From: Methylotenera sp.
Lineage (GTDB): Bacteria; Pseudomonadota; Gammaproteobacteria; Burkholderiales; Methylophilaceae
NCBI GenBank assembly: GCA_027310735.1
Contig: DAIDAH010000053.1
Location: 1-13,462 of the forward strand
Length of the DNA: 13,462 bases
Direction of reading: 5' to 3'
Position numbers and translations under genes: made by a program. Below are positions 6,764 through 13,462 of the stretch, piece after piece. Under the pieces are notes generated by a model that saw only the letters and a list, made by a program, of their open reading frames with translations, had not been told where the DNA came from and made no database searches. The first letter of the stretch is position 1. The number at the start of each line of letters is the position of its first letter.

Positions 6764-8173
6764 TTAGCAGGAGTAGTACAGACCAAACTCAGCTGGATGC
6801 GGAGTGATGCGTACTTTGTTTACTTCTTCCATTTTTAATGCAATGTATGCATCAATCCAGTCGTTAGTAAACACGCCACCTTTAGTTAAGAACTCGCGAT
6901 CTGCGTCTAAAGCTTCAAGCGCTTGTTCTAGTGATGAGCATACTGTAGGGATTTTTGCATCCTCTTCAGGTGGAAGATGGTACAAGTCTTTAGTTGCCGC
7001 TTCGCCTGGGTGAATCTTGTTTTGCACGCCATCTAAACCAGCCATGAGCAATGCAGAGAATGCCAAGTATGGGTTAGCAATTGGGTCTGGGAAGCGCGCT
7101 TCAACACGGCGACCTTTGTCTGAGTGCACAAAAGGAATGCGGATAGAAGCAGAGCGATTTTTAGCTGAGTAAGCTAATTTAACTGGCGCTTCAAAGTGTG
7201 GAACTAAACGTTTATATGAATTGGTACCTGGGTTGGTAATGGCATTCAATGCGCGAGCATGTTTGATGATGCCGCCGATGTAGTAAAGAGCAAATTCGCT
7301 CAAACCAGCGTAGCCGTTACCTGCGAACAAGTTTTTGCCATCCTTCCATACTGATTGGTGAACGTGCATACCACTGCCGTTATCGCCAGCAAATGGTTTA
7401 GGCATAAAAGTAGCTGTTTTACCGTAAGCATGTGCTGTGTTTAAAACAACGTATTTTTGGATTTGAGTCCAGTCAGCACGCTGCGTTAATGTGCTGAATT
7501 TAGTACCAATTTCACATTGACCAGCCGTAGCAACTTCGTGGTGATGAACTTCAACAGGCACGCCCATTGATTCTAATGTAGTACACATTGCTGAGCGGAT
7601 GTCATGCAATGAATCGACTGGAGGCACAGGGAAGTAGCCGCCTTTTACGCCTGGACGGTGGCCAGTGTTGCCGCCTTCAAATTTTTCGCCAGACGCCCAT
7701 GCGCCTTCTTCAGAGTTGATGCGAACTGAGCTGCCGTTCATTGAAACATCCCATTGGATGCTGTCGAAAATGAAGAATTCTGGTTCTGGGCCAAAGTAAG
7801 CCGTGTCGCCTAAGCCTGAAGCTTTCAAGTAGGCTTCAGCGCGTTTAGCTAATGAGCGCGGGTCACGTTCGTAACCTTTACCATCTGTTGGATCAACCAC
7901 ATCACATGTTAAAATAAGTGTAGGTTCATCCATAAATGGGTCAATGTTTGCTGTTGATGCGTCTGGCATCAATTGCATGTCTGATGCTTGAATGCCTTTC
8001 CAGCCAGCGATTGAAGAGCCGTCAAATGCGTGGCCTTCTGTAAATTTTGATTCGTCAAAGTGTGAAACAGGTACTGTGACGTGTTGTTCTTTACCGCGTG
8101 TGTCAGTAAAACGAAAATCAACAAATTTAATGTCGTTTTCTTTTACCATTTTCATTACATTAGCCACTGACAT
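6764..8173 (-). CDS. glnA: glutamine synthetase type I
   Basis: ATP-dependent synthesis of glutamine from glutamate and ammonium; the cytoplasmic dodecamer is the main entry point for ammonia into biomass. The 469 residues match the GSI-beta length. Motifs in order are the latch DGSSIAGW (51-58), FGPEPEFFIF (127-136), HHEVATAGQCE (211-221), the ATP-site stretch KPFAGDNGSGMHVHQS (259-274), NPGTNSYKRL (314-323) and RFPDPIANPYL (360-370). The adenylylation tyrosine is Y398 in DLYHLPPE, so activity control by an adenylyltransferase is expected. A strong AGGAG (8181-8185, reverse strand) sits seven bases from the ATG. Upstream lie a sigma54 promoter, an IHF-like site and NtrC dyads (8272-8392). 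Downstream is a strong terminator, so the main transcript is probably monocistronic. The gene is intact. Confidence 0.98.
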   Translation of the reverse strand: MSVANVMKMVKENDIKFVDFRFTDTRGKEQHVTVPVSHFDESKFTEGHAFDGSSIAGWKGIQASDMQLMPDASTANIDPFMDEPTLILTCDVVDPTDGKGYERDPRSLAKRAEAYLKASGLGDTAYFGPEPEFFIFDSIQWDVSMNGSSVRINSEEGAWASGEKFEGGNTGHRPGVKGGYFPVPPVDSLHDIRSAMCTTLESMGVPVEVHHHEVATAGQCEIGTKFSTLTQRADWTQIQKYVVLNTAHAYGKTATFMPKPFAGDNGSGMHVHQSVWKDGKNLFAGNGYAGLSEFALYYIGGIIKHARALNAITNPGTNSYKRLVPHFEAPVKLAYSAKNRSASIRIPFVHSDKGRRVEARFPDPIANPYLAFSALLMAGLDGVQNKIHPGEAATKDLYHLPPEEDAKIPTVCSSLEQALEALDADREFLTKGGVFTNDWIDAYIALKMEEVNKVRITPHPAEFGLYYSC

Positions 8174-8232
8174 TCAGAATCTCCTATGATGGTGTGGGGT
8201 AGAGTTAAACTAGTAAGGTAAATAATACTTAA

Positions 8233-8238
8233 ATTATA
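8233..8238 (-). promoter_or_regulatory. possible sigma70 -10 box for basal glnA transcription
   Basis: The - strand reads a perfect TATAAT here, downstream of the sigma54 start predicted at 8260. The -35 region at 16-18 bases spacing is poor (GTTAGA or AGTTAG). A second, sigma70 promoter is known for glnA in some bacteria, but the support here is only this one hexamer in an AT-rich run. Confidence 0.22.
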
Positions 8239-8271
8239 AAAAAATACACAAAAATCTAACTTGCTAGATTA

Positions 8272-8286
8272 GCAGGAAACATGCCA
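8272..8286 (-). promoter_or_regulatory. sigma54 (RpoN) promoter of glnA
   Basis: The - strand reads TGGCATGTTTCCTGC. This has GG (8284-8285), exactly ten bases, then GC (8272-8273). The -24 box TGGCAT fits the consensus TGGCAY, and the -12 box CTGC differs from TTGC at one base. A start near 8260 would give an 87-base leader to the glnA ATG. The call is supported by the upstream NtrC dyad and by the ntrB/ntrC genes in the same cluster. Confidence 0.78.
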
Positions 8287-8309
8287 ATCTGAAAAGCGTA
8301 AAACCTTAC

Positions 8310-8322
8310 TATTTTATTGATT
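8310..8322 (-). promoter_or_regulatory. IHF-like site between NtrC sites and sigma54 promoter
   Basis: The - strand reads AATCAATAAAATA, matching the IHF consensus WATCAA-N4-TTR at eight of nine fixed positions. Its centre is about 56 bases upstream of the predicted sigma54 start. That is where IHF usually bends DNA to bring an activator to sigma54 polymerase. The surroundings are AT-rich, so a chance match is possible. Confidence 0.42.
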
Positions 8323-8346
8323 GTCTAAAAAGTAAGAATAAATGGC

Positions 8347-8361
8347 GCACTCAATAAGGGC
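8347..8361. promoter_or_regulatory. degenerate second NtrC site
   Basis: GCAC at 8347-8350 and GGGC at 8358-8361 keep the outer bases of the GCACCA-N3-TGGTGC pattern, but the inner bases are lost. The centre is 31 bases from the strong site at 8378-8392, about three helical turns. Known paired NtrC sites show this kind of spacing. By sequence alone it is weak. Confidence 0.4.
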
Positions 8362-8377
8362 GTTTCAAGTAATTTTC

Positions 8378-8392
8378 GCACCAATATGGTGC
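8378..8392. promoter_or_regulatory. NtrC-binding dyad (enhancer) upstream of glnA
   Basis: GCACCA, spacer ATA, TGGTGC is a perfect dyad matching the NtrC consensus TGCACYA-N3-TGGTGCA at its core. The outermost bases are C/T instead of T/A. It lies about 125 bases upstream of the predicted sigma54 start of glnA and about 97 bases upstream of the rhodanese ATG. Confidence 0.8.
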
Positions 8393-8470
8393 TGTTGGTG
8401 GTTAAAAATATTTTGTGTGTTTTAAGGCTATACTTTTAGAAATATTAATTTGAATTTATAAATTTAGAGA

Positions 8471-8475
8471 AGGAG
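8471..8475 (+). promoter_or_regulatory. ribosome binding site deciding the rhodanese start
   Basis: AGGAG lies six bases before the ATG at 8482 but only three before the in-frame GTG at 8479. The normal spacing therefore favours ATG 8482. An A-rich GAGAAGGAGAC context strengthens the site. Confidence 0.75.
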
Positions 8476-8481
8476 ACAGTG

Positions 8482-8946
8482 ATGAGTAGACAGACCGAGA
8501 TTTTAGCCTTGGCGCACAAGCGCGGAGCGGACAAGAGTCTGCCATATGCAGGGGCATTGACTCCACAAGAGGCCTTTGATGTTTTGCAGGCAAACCCTAA
8601 AGCACTTTTAGTTGATGTGCGAACTCAAGCTGAGTTGGAGTTGGTCGGGCGTATACCGGGTGCGTTGAATGTTGAATGGGCGTTTTATCCGGGCATGGTC
8701 GCGAACTCTGGTTTTGCAGAGCAATTAGTTAGCCAGCTTAATCAACGGCAATTAGATAAAGATTCCGTATTGATTTTTTTATGCCGTACGGGAGGCCGTT
8801 CTAATAATGCAGCTACTGTTGCTGCGTCGCTTGGTTTTACTCAAGCTTACAATACGTTGGAAGGTTTTGAGGGTGAGGCCAATGATTCAAAACAACGCAC
8901 CATGATCAACGGTTGGAAGCATGCTGGTTTACCTTGGACTAATTAA
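8482..8946 (+). CDS. single-domain rhodanese-like sulfurtransferase
   Basis: Probable cytoplasmic sulfur carrier that would form a persulfide on its active cysteine; the donor and acceptor are unknown. The 154 residues form one rhodanese domain. After an N-terminal helix comes LPYAGALTPQEAFDVLQ (20-36), then VDVRTQAELELVGRIPGA (44-61). The active loop is CRTGGRS with C101 (101-107), followed by AASLGF (114-119), NTLEGFEGE (124-132) and a C-terminal GWKHAGLPW (144-152). The cysteine and the loop are intact, so it should be active. The ATG at 8482 is chosen over GTG 8479 because of AGGAG spacing. Only three bases separate its stop from the aroE ATG, so the genes are probably co-transcribed. It is divergent from glnA and shares the control region. 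A -10-like TATACT at 8429-8434 has no good -35 partner. Confidence 0.9.
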   Translation: MSRQTEILALAHKRGADKSLPYAGALTPQEAFDVLQANPKALLVDVRTQAELELVGRIPGALNVEWAFYPGMVANSGFAEQLVSQLNQRQLDKDSVLIFLCRTGGRSNNAATVAASLGFTQAYNTLEGFEGEANDSKQRTMINGWKHAGLPWTN

Positions 8947-8949
8947 TTG

Positions 8950-9804
8950 ATGGTATATAAACAGATGGAGTCATCAGTTAGCAAAGATCGTTACGCGGTT
9001 GTCGGCAATCCAATTTCGCACAGTAAGTCACCATTGATTCATGAAGCATTTGCTAAGCAAACACAGCAAAACATGAGCTACGAGCGTGTGCTTGCGCCTT
9101 TAGATGGTTTTGATGCAACGGTTAAAGATTTAATCGCGCAAGGCTACAAAGGGGTGAACATTACGGTGCCATTTAAGTTTGAGGCATTTCAACTATCGAA
9201 TGAACTGACAGAGCGGGCGCGTAATGCAGGTGCTGTGAACACCTTGATTTTTAGGGATAAAGCTATTATTGGTGATAATACCGACGGCGCTGGTTTGGTG
9301 CGTGATATTGAACAAAATTTGCATATTCCAATTCAAGGAAAGCGTATTCTATTGATAGGTGCTGGTGGTGCAGCAGAAGGTGTATTACAGCCCATACTGG
9401 CGGGCATGCCAGCTACATTAGTGGTAACAAATCGTACTTTAGATAAAGCGATGGCTATGATTAGTAAGCTTGAGAAGCATGGGGGCTCGCACCAGACTAC
9501 TGTAAGCGTTTGTGCTTTTGAGGACTTGCATGGTCAAGTATTTGATATTGTGATTAATGCGACCTCAACAGGTTTGAGTGATATGACACTGCCAATTCCC
9601 ATTACGATTTTTTCGGAAAACTGTGTGGCTTACGACATGATGTACGGCAAGGAAACGCCTTTCATGGCGCAAGCGCGTGTTGCAGGTGCACAAGTTGTAG
9701 ATGGGCTGGGGATGCTGGTAGAACAGGCGGCAGAGGCGTTCTATTTATGGCGCGGTGTGCGCCCTGAAACCAAGTCGGTAATGGCGATGGTGCGAGCGTT
9801 ATAG
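8950..9804 (+). CDS. aroE: shikimate dehydrogenase (NADP+)
   Basis: Reduces 3-dehydroshikimate to shikimate with NADPH, the fourth step towards chorismate, in the cytoplasm. Numbering from ATG 8950, the 284 residues contain the substrate loop GNPISHSKSPLIH (19-31), NITVPFK with catalytic K76 (70-76), and NTDGAG with catalytic D112 (110-115). The Rossmann dinucleotide loop is GAGGAAEGV (137-145). These are followed by the NADP-phosphate motif NRTLDKA, NATSTGL, DMMYGKETPF and the C-terminal DGLGMLVEQAAEAF. Everything needed for activity is present. The start is uncertain: neither ATG 8950 nor ATG 8965 has a clear ribosome site. The later one gives a spacing to the first motif closer to E. coli AroE. 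Translation may depend on coupling with the rhodanese gene. The stop TAG abuts the mtgA ATG with no gap. Confidence 0.96.
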   Translation: MVYKQMESSVSKDRYAVVGNPISHSKSPLIHEAFAKQTQQNMSYERVLAPLDGFDATVKDLIAQGYKGVNITVPFKFEAFQLSNELTERARNAGAVNTLIFRDKAIIGDNTDGAGLVRDIEQNLHIPIQGKRILLIGAGGAAEGVLQPILAGMPATLVVTNRTLDKAMAMISKLEKHGGSHQTTVSVCAFEDLHGQVFDIVINATSTGLSDMTLPIPITIFSENCVAYDMMYGKETPFMAQARVAGAQVVDGLGMLVEQAAEAFYLWRGVRPETKSVMAMVRAL

Positions 9805-10542
9805 ATGTTGGATTGGTTGTTAAATAAGAATTCAGGTGCCATGTCATTAAGTTCTGGTGGGTATGTAAAGCGTGCATTAGTGCTGTTGGTTACCTTTGTG
9901 CTGCTCTATCAAGTATGGATATTTTTGCACATCTGTTGGTGGATAAAATTTAATCCGCATTCAAGCGCTTTTATGGAGGATCGCTTGGAAATTATTCAAG
10001 AGAAAAAGCCGGATGCTGAGTTGAAGTATAAGTGGGTTGATTACGCAAAAATATCAAATAATCTCAAGCGAGCTGTAGTTGCCTCTGAAGATGCTAAATT
10101 TTTGGATCATGAAGGCTTTGATTGGGAGGGTATACAGAAAGCTTACGAAAAAAACCTGAAAAAAGGCAAAATTGTGGCGGGCGGTTCGACGATTAGTCAG
10201 CAACTTGCAAAGAACTTGTTTTTATCTACCAAGCGTACGCCTTGGCGCAAGGCTCAGGAAGCCGTGATTACGGTGATGTTGGAGAACATACTAAGCAAGC
10301 GGCGTATTTTAGAAATTTATTTGAATGTGATTGAATGGGGTAATGGTGTGTTTGGTGCCGAAGCGGCTGCTAGGCATTACTACAAAACCAGCGCCGCTAA
10401 CTTAAGCGCTGTTCAAGCGGCTAAACTTGCGGTGATGATTCCTAATCCGCGCTTTTATGATGCACATAATTCTACGCGATACCTTAATCGGCGCATTGCG
10501 ACTATACAGGCACGCATGGGTATGGCTGACGTTCCTAGGTAA
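9805..10542 (+). CDS. mtgA: monofunctional peptidoglycan glycosyltransferase
   Basis: Polymerises lipid II into glycan strands at the outer face of the inner membrane, without a transpeptidase domain (GT51 family). The 245 residues have a short cytoplasmic N-terminus, one membrane helix (about 21-45, preceded by K22 R23) and the GT51 domain. Motifs are ASEDAKFLDHEGFDW with catalytic E95 (93-107), GGSTISQQLAKNLFLS (126-141), RKAQEAVITVMLE with E152 (148-160) and SKRRILEIYLNVIEWG (164-179). The last is followed by GVFGAEAAARHYY (181-193). The length is normal for MtgA. The ATG at 9805 directly follows the aroE stop, which suggests translational coupling. An internal ATG at 9841 (residue 13) has a weak AGG upstream and could be the real start without losing the membrane helix. 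The gene ends 18 bases from the convergent DUF2798 gene. Confidence 0.95.
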   Translation: MLDWLLNKNSGAMSLSSGGYVKRALVLLVTFVLLYQVWIFLHICWWIKFNPHSSAFMEDRLEIIQEKKPDAELKYKWVDYAKISNNLKRAVVASEDAKFLDHEGFDWEGIQKAYEKNLKKGKIVAGGSTISQQLAKNLFLSTKRTPWRKAQEAVITVMLENILSKRRILEIYLNVIEWGNGVFGAEAAARHYYKTSAANLSAVQAAKLAVMIPNPRFYDAHNSTRYLNRRIATIQARMGMADVPR

Positions 10543-10560
10543 GTCTTATAGGCTGATTGG

Positions 10561-10794
10561 TTAAGCCGACTGTTCAATAAGTGAAGCTACTATTTTCCTG
10601 ACTATTGGAGCAATAGTTAACACGGATGGAAATGCAATCGGCCATGCATAAATAAAGGCATGTATCCAATGCGAAAGAAATAGCTGATTTATACCTGTAA
10701 GCAGTGCCGTTAATACGCCAGACATGAGCAGTGCCATTAACAAAGACATAAAAAATGCAAACACTACGTGAGTGTACTTTTTTGGTATTTTCAT
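10561..10794 (-). CDS. small DUF2798-type membrane protein
   Basis: Function unknown. This 77-residue protein has two predicted membrane helices (about 10-32 and 44-65), a basic N-terminus MKIPKKY and a basic C-terminal tail after IAPIVRK. The pattern of MSLLMALLMSGVLTA in helix one, then HAFIYAWPIAFPSVLTIAPIVRK with a tryptophan and two prolines in helix two, matches my memory of DUF2798. These are short two-helix inner-membrane proteins. It starts 18 bases after the uvrA stop on the same strand, so it may ride on the uvrA transcript. Its ribosome site is weak (AAAGAAA). It converges on mtgA with only 18 bases between stop codons and no clear terminator. The coding call is good; the family call is moderate. 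Confidence 0.75.
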   Translation of the reverse strand: MKIPKKYTHVVFAFFMSLLMALLMSGVLTALLTGINQLFLSHWIHAFIYAWPIAFPSVLTIAPIVRKIVASLIEQSA

Positions 10795-10812
10795 CTGTAT
10801 TTCTTTACAATT

Positions 10813-13462
10813 TTAAAGCATTGTTTTTAAATATTTAGCCGTATAGCTTTCCGTACATTGTGCGACTTGTTCAGGTGTGCCTTCCGCAATCACCATGCCG
10901 CCGCCATCCCCGCCTTCTGGGCCCATGTCTACAATCCAGTCAGCAGTTTTAATTACGTCCAAATTGTGTTCAATAATGACGATAGTATTGCCCGCATCAC
11001 GTAAGCGATGAATTACGTCCAGTAATAACTGGATGTCAGCGAAATGCAGGCCTGTCGTTGGTTCATCCAAAATATATAAGGTGCGACCAGTGTCACGTTT
11101 ACTTAGCTCTAAAGCCAGTTTTACGCGTTGGGCTTCACCACCCGATAGTGTAGTAGCGCTCTGACCAAGGGTGATGTAGCCAAGGCCAACATCCAGCAAG
11201 GTTTTGAGTTTGCGTGCAATGACAGGTTGTGCACTAAAGAAAGTATGTGCCTGCTCTACTGTCATCCCTAAAACTTCGTGGATATTTTTGCCTTTAAATT
11301 GGATTTCTAGTGTTTCGCGGTTGTAGCGGTGACCTTTACACACGTCACACGGTACATAAACGTCAGGCAAGAAGTGCATTTCAACGCGTAATACGCCATC
11401 GCCCTGACAAGCTTCACAGCGCCCACCTTTAACGTTGAATGAGTATCTGCCAGGTCCGTAGCCACGTACTCGGCTTTCTGGCACACCTGCAAACAAATCA
11501 CGAATGGGCGTAAACAGCCCAGTGTAAGTCGCCGGGTTAGAGCGTGGGGTTCGACCAATTGGACTCTGGTCAACATCCACTACTTTATCGAAAAATGCCA
11601 AACCATCAATTTCACCAAATGCTGCAGGCTCAGTGCTGCTGCCGTAAAGGTGCTGCGCGACTACGCGGAACAACGTGTCATTAATTAAGGTAGACTTGCC
11701 GCTGCCAGATACGCCTGTAATACAACTAAGCAAACCGACGGGCAATTTGAGTGTGACATCTTTCAGGTTGTTGCCTGTGGCGTTACTGAGTTTTAGCCAG
11801 CGTGCTGGATCTGGTGACGTGCGCTTTTTGTTGTAGATGATTTGTTTCTTACCACTTAAGTAGTCACCGGTAAGAGAGTTAGGGTTGGCTTGAACCTCTG
11901 CTGGCGTACCTTCTGCCACAATTTGTCCGCCGTGCTCGCCTGCTCCAGGGCCAATATCGACCACATAGTCAGCGGCCATAATGGCGTCTTGGTCATGCTC
12001 GACCACAATCACGCTATTGCCGATGTCGCGCAGGCGTTTAAGAGTATCTAGTAAACGATCGTTGTCGCGTTGGTGCAGGCCGATGGACGGTTCATCCAGT
12101 ACATACATCACGCCCGTTAATCCACTGCCAATTTGACTAGCCAGACGGATACGTTGTGCTTCGCCGCCAGAGAGTGTTTCAGCGGAGCGAGATAGCGAGA
12201 GATAATCTAAACCCACATTTGTTAGAAACTTTAAGCGATTGCTGATTTCTTTGACGATTTTGTCAGCAATTGCCAGTTTTGCGCCTGTTAGTTCAAGTGT
12301 GTCAAAGAAGGTAAGTGCTAACTTTAATGGTACTTCACAAACCTCATGTATGTTTTTATTGCCAACTTTTACATGGCGTGCTTCTTTACGTAAACGTGTG
12401 CCAGCGCATTCCGTGCAACTTTGCGTGTTCAGGTATTTTGCCAGTTCTTCGCGCACCGTTGACGAGTCTGTTTCGTGGTAACGGCGTTTAAGATTATTTA
12501 AAATACCTTCAAACGTATGTGTCTTTTGAAAGAATGCACCACGTTCGTTAAGGTATTTAAATGCGATTTCAACTTTTCCGCTGCCATGCAGAAGAATGTG
12601 CTGCGTAGGTTCTGGCAACTGTTCAAATGGCGTGTCGAGGTCAAAGTTGTAGTATGTGGCCAAGCTTGACAGCATTTGAAAATAAAACTGATTGCGTCTG
12701 TCCCAGCCCTTAATCGCGCCTGCGGCAAGCGACATGTGAGGGAACGCTACCACACGTTTTGGATCGAAAAAGTTGATATTGCCTAAGCCGTCACAAGTTG
12801 GGCATGCGCCCATCGGGTTGTTGAATGAGAATAGGCGTGGTTCTAGTTCGGCTAGTGAGTAGTCGCACGCGGGGCAAGAGAACTTGGCTGAGAATAGATG
12901 CTCTTTGTCGGTATCCATTTCCACGGCAATGGCTTTACCCTCTGCTAAACGTAAGGCCGTTTCAAATGATTCGGCAATGCGTTGCTTCATGTCTTGCTTA
13001 ACTTTTAAGCGATCTATGACTACATCAACATTGTGTTTGGTGGTTTTTGCCAGTTGCGGTAAAGCGTCTACTTCATAAATCTTGCCATCAACACGTAGTC
13101 GTACAAAGCCTTGTGCTTTCAGTTCTTCAAACAAATCCAGTTGCTCGCCTTTGCGATTACTCACCACCGGCGCAAGAATCATGAGTTTGGTGTCTTCAGG
13201 TAGCGCTAATACGCTATCTACCATTTGGCTCACGGTTTGTGCTTCTAGTTTAATGCCATGCTCAGGGCATTCCGGGTCGCCAGCGCGGGCATATAAAAGA
13301 CGTAAATAGTCGTGAATTTCAGTCACGGTGCCCACAGTTGAGCGCGGGTTGTGCGAGGTGGATTTTTGTTCAATTGAAATTGCTGGTGATAATCCTTCAA
13401 TCAAATCAACATCAGGTTTATCCATGCGCGCCAAAAATTGCCGTGCATAGGCGGATAGAGAT
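10813..13462 (-). CDS. uvrA: excinuclease ABC subunit A (5' end outside window)
   Basis: Damage-recognition ATPase of nucleotide excision repair, working as a dimer with UvrB in the cytoplasm. The frame is still open at the right edge and reads SLSAYARQFLARMDKPDVD there. About 882 codons are visible. Compared with E. coli UvrA (940 residues), roughly the first 55 are missing, including the first Walker A. The TTG near 13432-13434 is an internal leucine, not a start. Visible parts are the first zinc-finger cysteines CPACDYS and ACPTC (about 12787-12880), the first signature LSGGEAQRIRLA (about 12140-12175) and Walker B VLDEPSIGLH (about 12085-12114). The second Walker A is GVSGSGKST (about 11689-11715). 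The second zinc module is CEACQGDG and CDVC (about 11334-11423). The last motifs are LSGGEAQRVKLA (about 11115-11150) and ILDEPTTGLH (about 11043-11072). The visible part shows no damage. A DUF2798 gene follows 18 bases after the stop. Confidence 0.98.
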   Translation of the reverse strand, partial: SLSAYARQFLARMDKPDVDLIEGLSPAISIEQKSTSHNPRSTVGTVTEIHDYLRLLYARAGDPECPEHGIKLEAQTVSQMVDSVLALPEDTKLMILAPVVSNRKGEQLDLFEELKAQGFVRLRVDGKIYEVDALPQLAKTTKHNVDVVIDRLKVKQDMKQRIAESFETALRLAEGKAIAVEMDTDKEHLFSAKFSCPACDYSLAELEPRLFSFNNPMGACPTCDGLGNINFFDPKRVVAFPHMSLAAGAIKGWDRRNQFYFQMLSSLATYYNFDLDTPFEQLPEPTQHILLHGSGKVEIAFKYLNERGAFFQKTHTFEGILNNLKRRYHETDSSTVREELAKYLNTQSCTECAGTRLRKEARHVKVGNKNIHEVCEVPLKLALTFFDTLELTGAKLAIADKIVKEISNRLKFLTNVGLDYLSLSRSAETLSGGEAQRIRLASQIGSGLTGVMYVLDEPSIGLHQRDNDRLLDTLKRLRDIGNSVIVVEHDQDAIMAADYVVDIGPGAGEHGGQIVAEGTPAEVQANPNSLTGDYLSGKKQIIYNKKRTSPDPARWLKLSNATGNNLKDVTLKLPVGLLSCITGVSGSGKSTLINDTLFRVVAQHLYGSSTEPAAFGEIDGLAFFDKVVDVDQSPIGRTPRSNPATYTGLFTPIRDLFAGVPESRVRGYGPGRYSFNVKGGRCEACQGDGVLRVEMHFLPDVYVPCDVCKGHRYNRETLEIQFKGKNIHEVLGMTVEQAHTFFSAQPVIARKLKTLLDVGLGYITLGQSATTLSGGEAQRVKLALELSKRDTGRTLYILDEPTTGLHFADIQLLLDVIHRLRDAGNTIVIIEHNLDVIKTADWIVDMGPEGGDGGGMVIAEGTPEQVAQCTESYTAKYLKTML

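Noticed and set aside
6749..6767. CTAATTA-N5-TAATTAG dyad at the end of glnA
   Set aside because: TAATTA is self-complementary and the arms are nearly all A/T. It overlaps the glnA stop codon, and a proper terminator lies just beyond.
6297..7013. Short + strand open frames opposite the DUF4124 gene and glnA
   Set aside because: They are shadows of real genes on the - strand. The first contains many Cys and Leu in a pattern expected from antisense reading.
8479..8481. GTG as the rhodanese start
   Set aside because: Spacing from AGGAG is only three bases; the adjacent ATG at 8482 has the normal six.
11307..11576. 89-codon frame on the same strand as uvrA
   Set aside because: It lies entirely inside the uvrA zinc-module and linker coding region in another frame. 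The product is low in credibility and uvrA is intact here.
12239..13309. + strand frames and one 76-codon - strand frame within uvrA
   Set aside because: All overlap strongly conserved uvrA sequence in other frames and show no motif of their own.
1..13462. CRISPR array, tRNA, insertion sequence, toxin-antitoxin or phage-defence genes
   Set aside because: No spaced direct repeats, no cloverleaf-like tRNA sequence, no transposase-like motif and no unexplained coding stretch large enough to hide such a system.

Overview
The window looks like a chromosomal housekeeping segment from a betaproteobacterium. I lean towards Methylophilaceae (Methylotenera/Methylophilus-like). The reasons are moderately AT-rich DNA, a Gram-negative porin with a C-terminal phenylalanine, and a glnA / DUF4124 protein / ntrB / ntrC cluster as seen in betaproteobacteria. 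The family-level placement is from memory, not a search. Twelve protein genes are supported. Two are cut by the window edges: aroB at the left and uvrA at the right. I see no tRNA, rRNA, CRISPR array, insertion sequence or prophage gene.

Layout. Positions 1-1814 (+): the 3' part of aroB (shikimate pathway), then dgt (HD-domain dNTP triphosphohydrolase). Positions 1815-2086: an AT-rich leader and control region with a sigma70-like promoter, a perfect spaced dyad and a 24-bp palindrome. Positions 2087-3304 (+): a probably abundant outer-membrane porin with very skewed codon use. A terminator that can work on both strands (3347-3374) separates it from the convergent nitrogen-regulation block. 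Positions 3439-8173 (-): in transcription order, glnA (type I glutamine synthetase), a DUF4124 periplasmic or envelope protein, ntrB (sensor kinase) and ntrC (sigma54 activator). A strong terminator follows glnA, so the ntrB/ntrC part is probably transcribed largely on its own. Positions 8174-8481: a divergent control region. On the glnA side I can read, from far to near, a near-perfect NtrC dyad, a weaker second NtrC site about three helical turns away, an IHF-like site and a GG-N10-GC sigma54 promoter. Positions 8482-10542 (+): a tightly packed rhodanese gene, aroE and mtgA. Positions 10561-13462 (-): uvrA (open at its 5' end) followed 18 bases later by a small two-helix DUF2798 membrane protein.

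How it fits together. NtrB senses nitrogen status and phosphorylates NtrC. NtrC-P should bind the two sites upstream of glnA, and DNA bending at the IHF-like site would help it contact sigma54 polymerase. Glutamine synthetase carries the adenylylation tyrosine, so its activity is probably also controlled after translation. aroB and aroE are two steps of chorismate synthesis at separate places, mtgA makes peptidoglycan strands, and dgt and uvrA belong to nucleotide and DNA maintenance.

I did not find a convincing new system. The points most worth checking are the glnA control region, the porin leader structures, the porin codon skew and the DUF4124 coiled-coil gene inside the nitrogen cluster.
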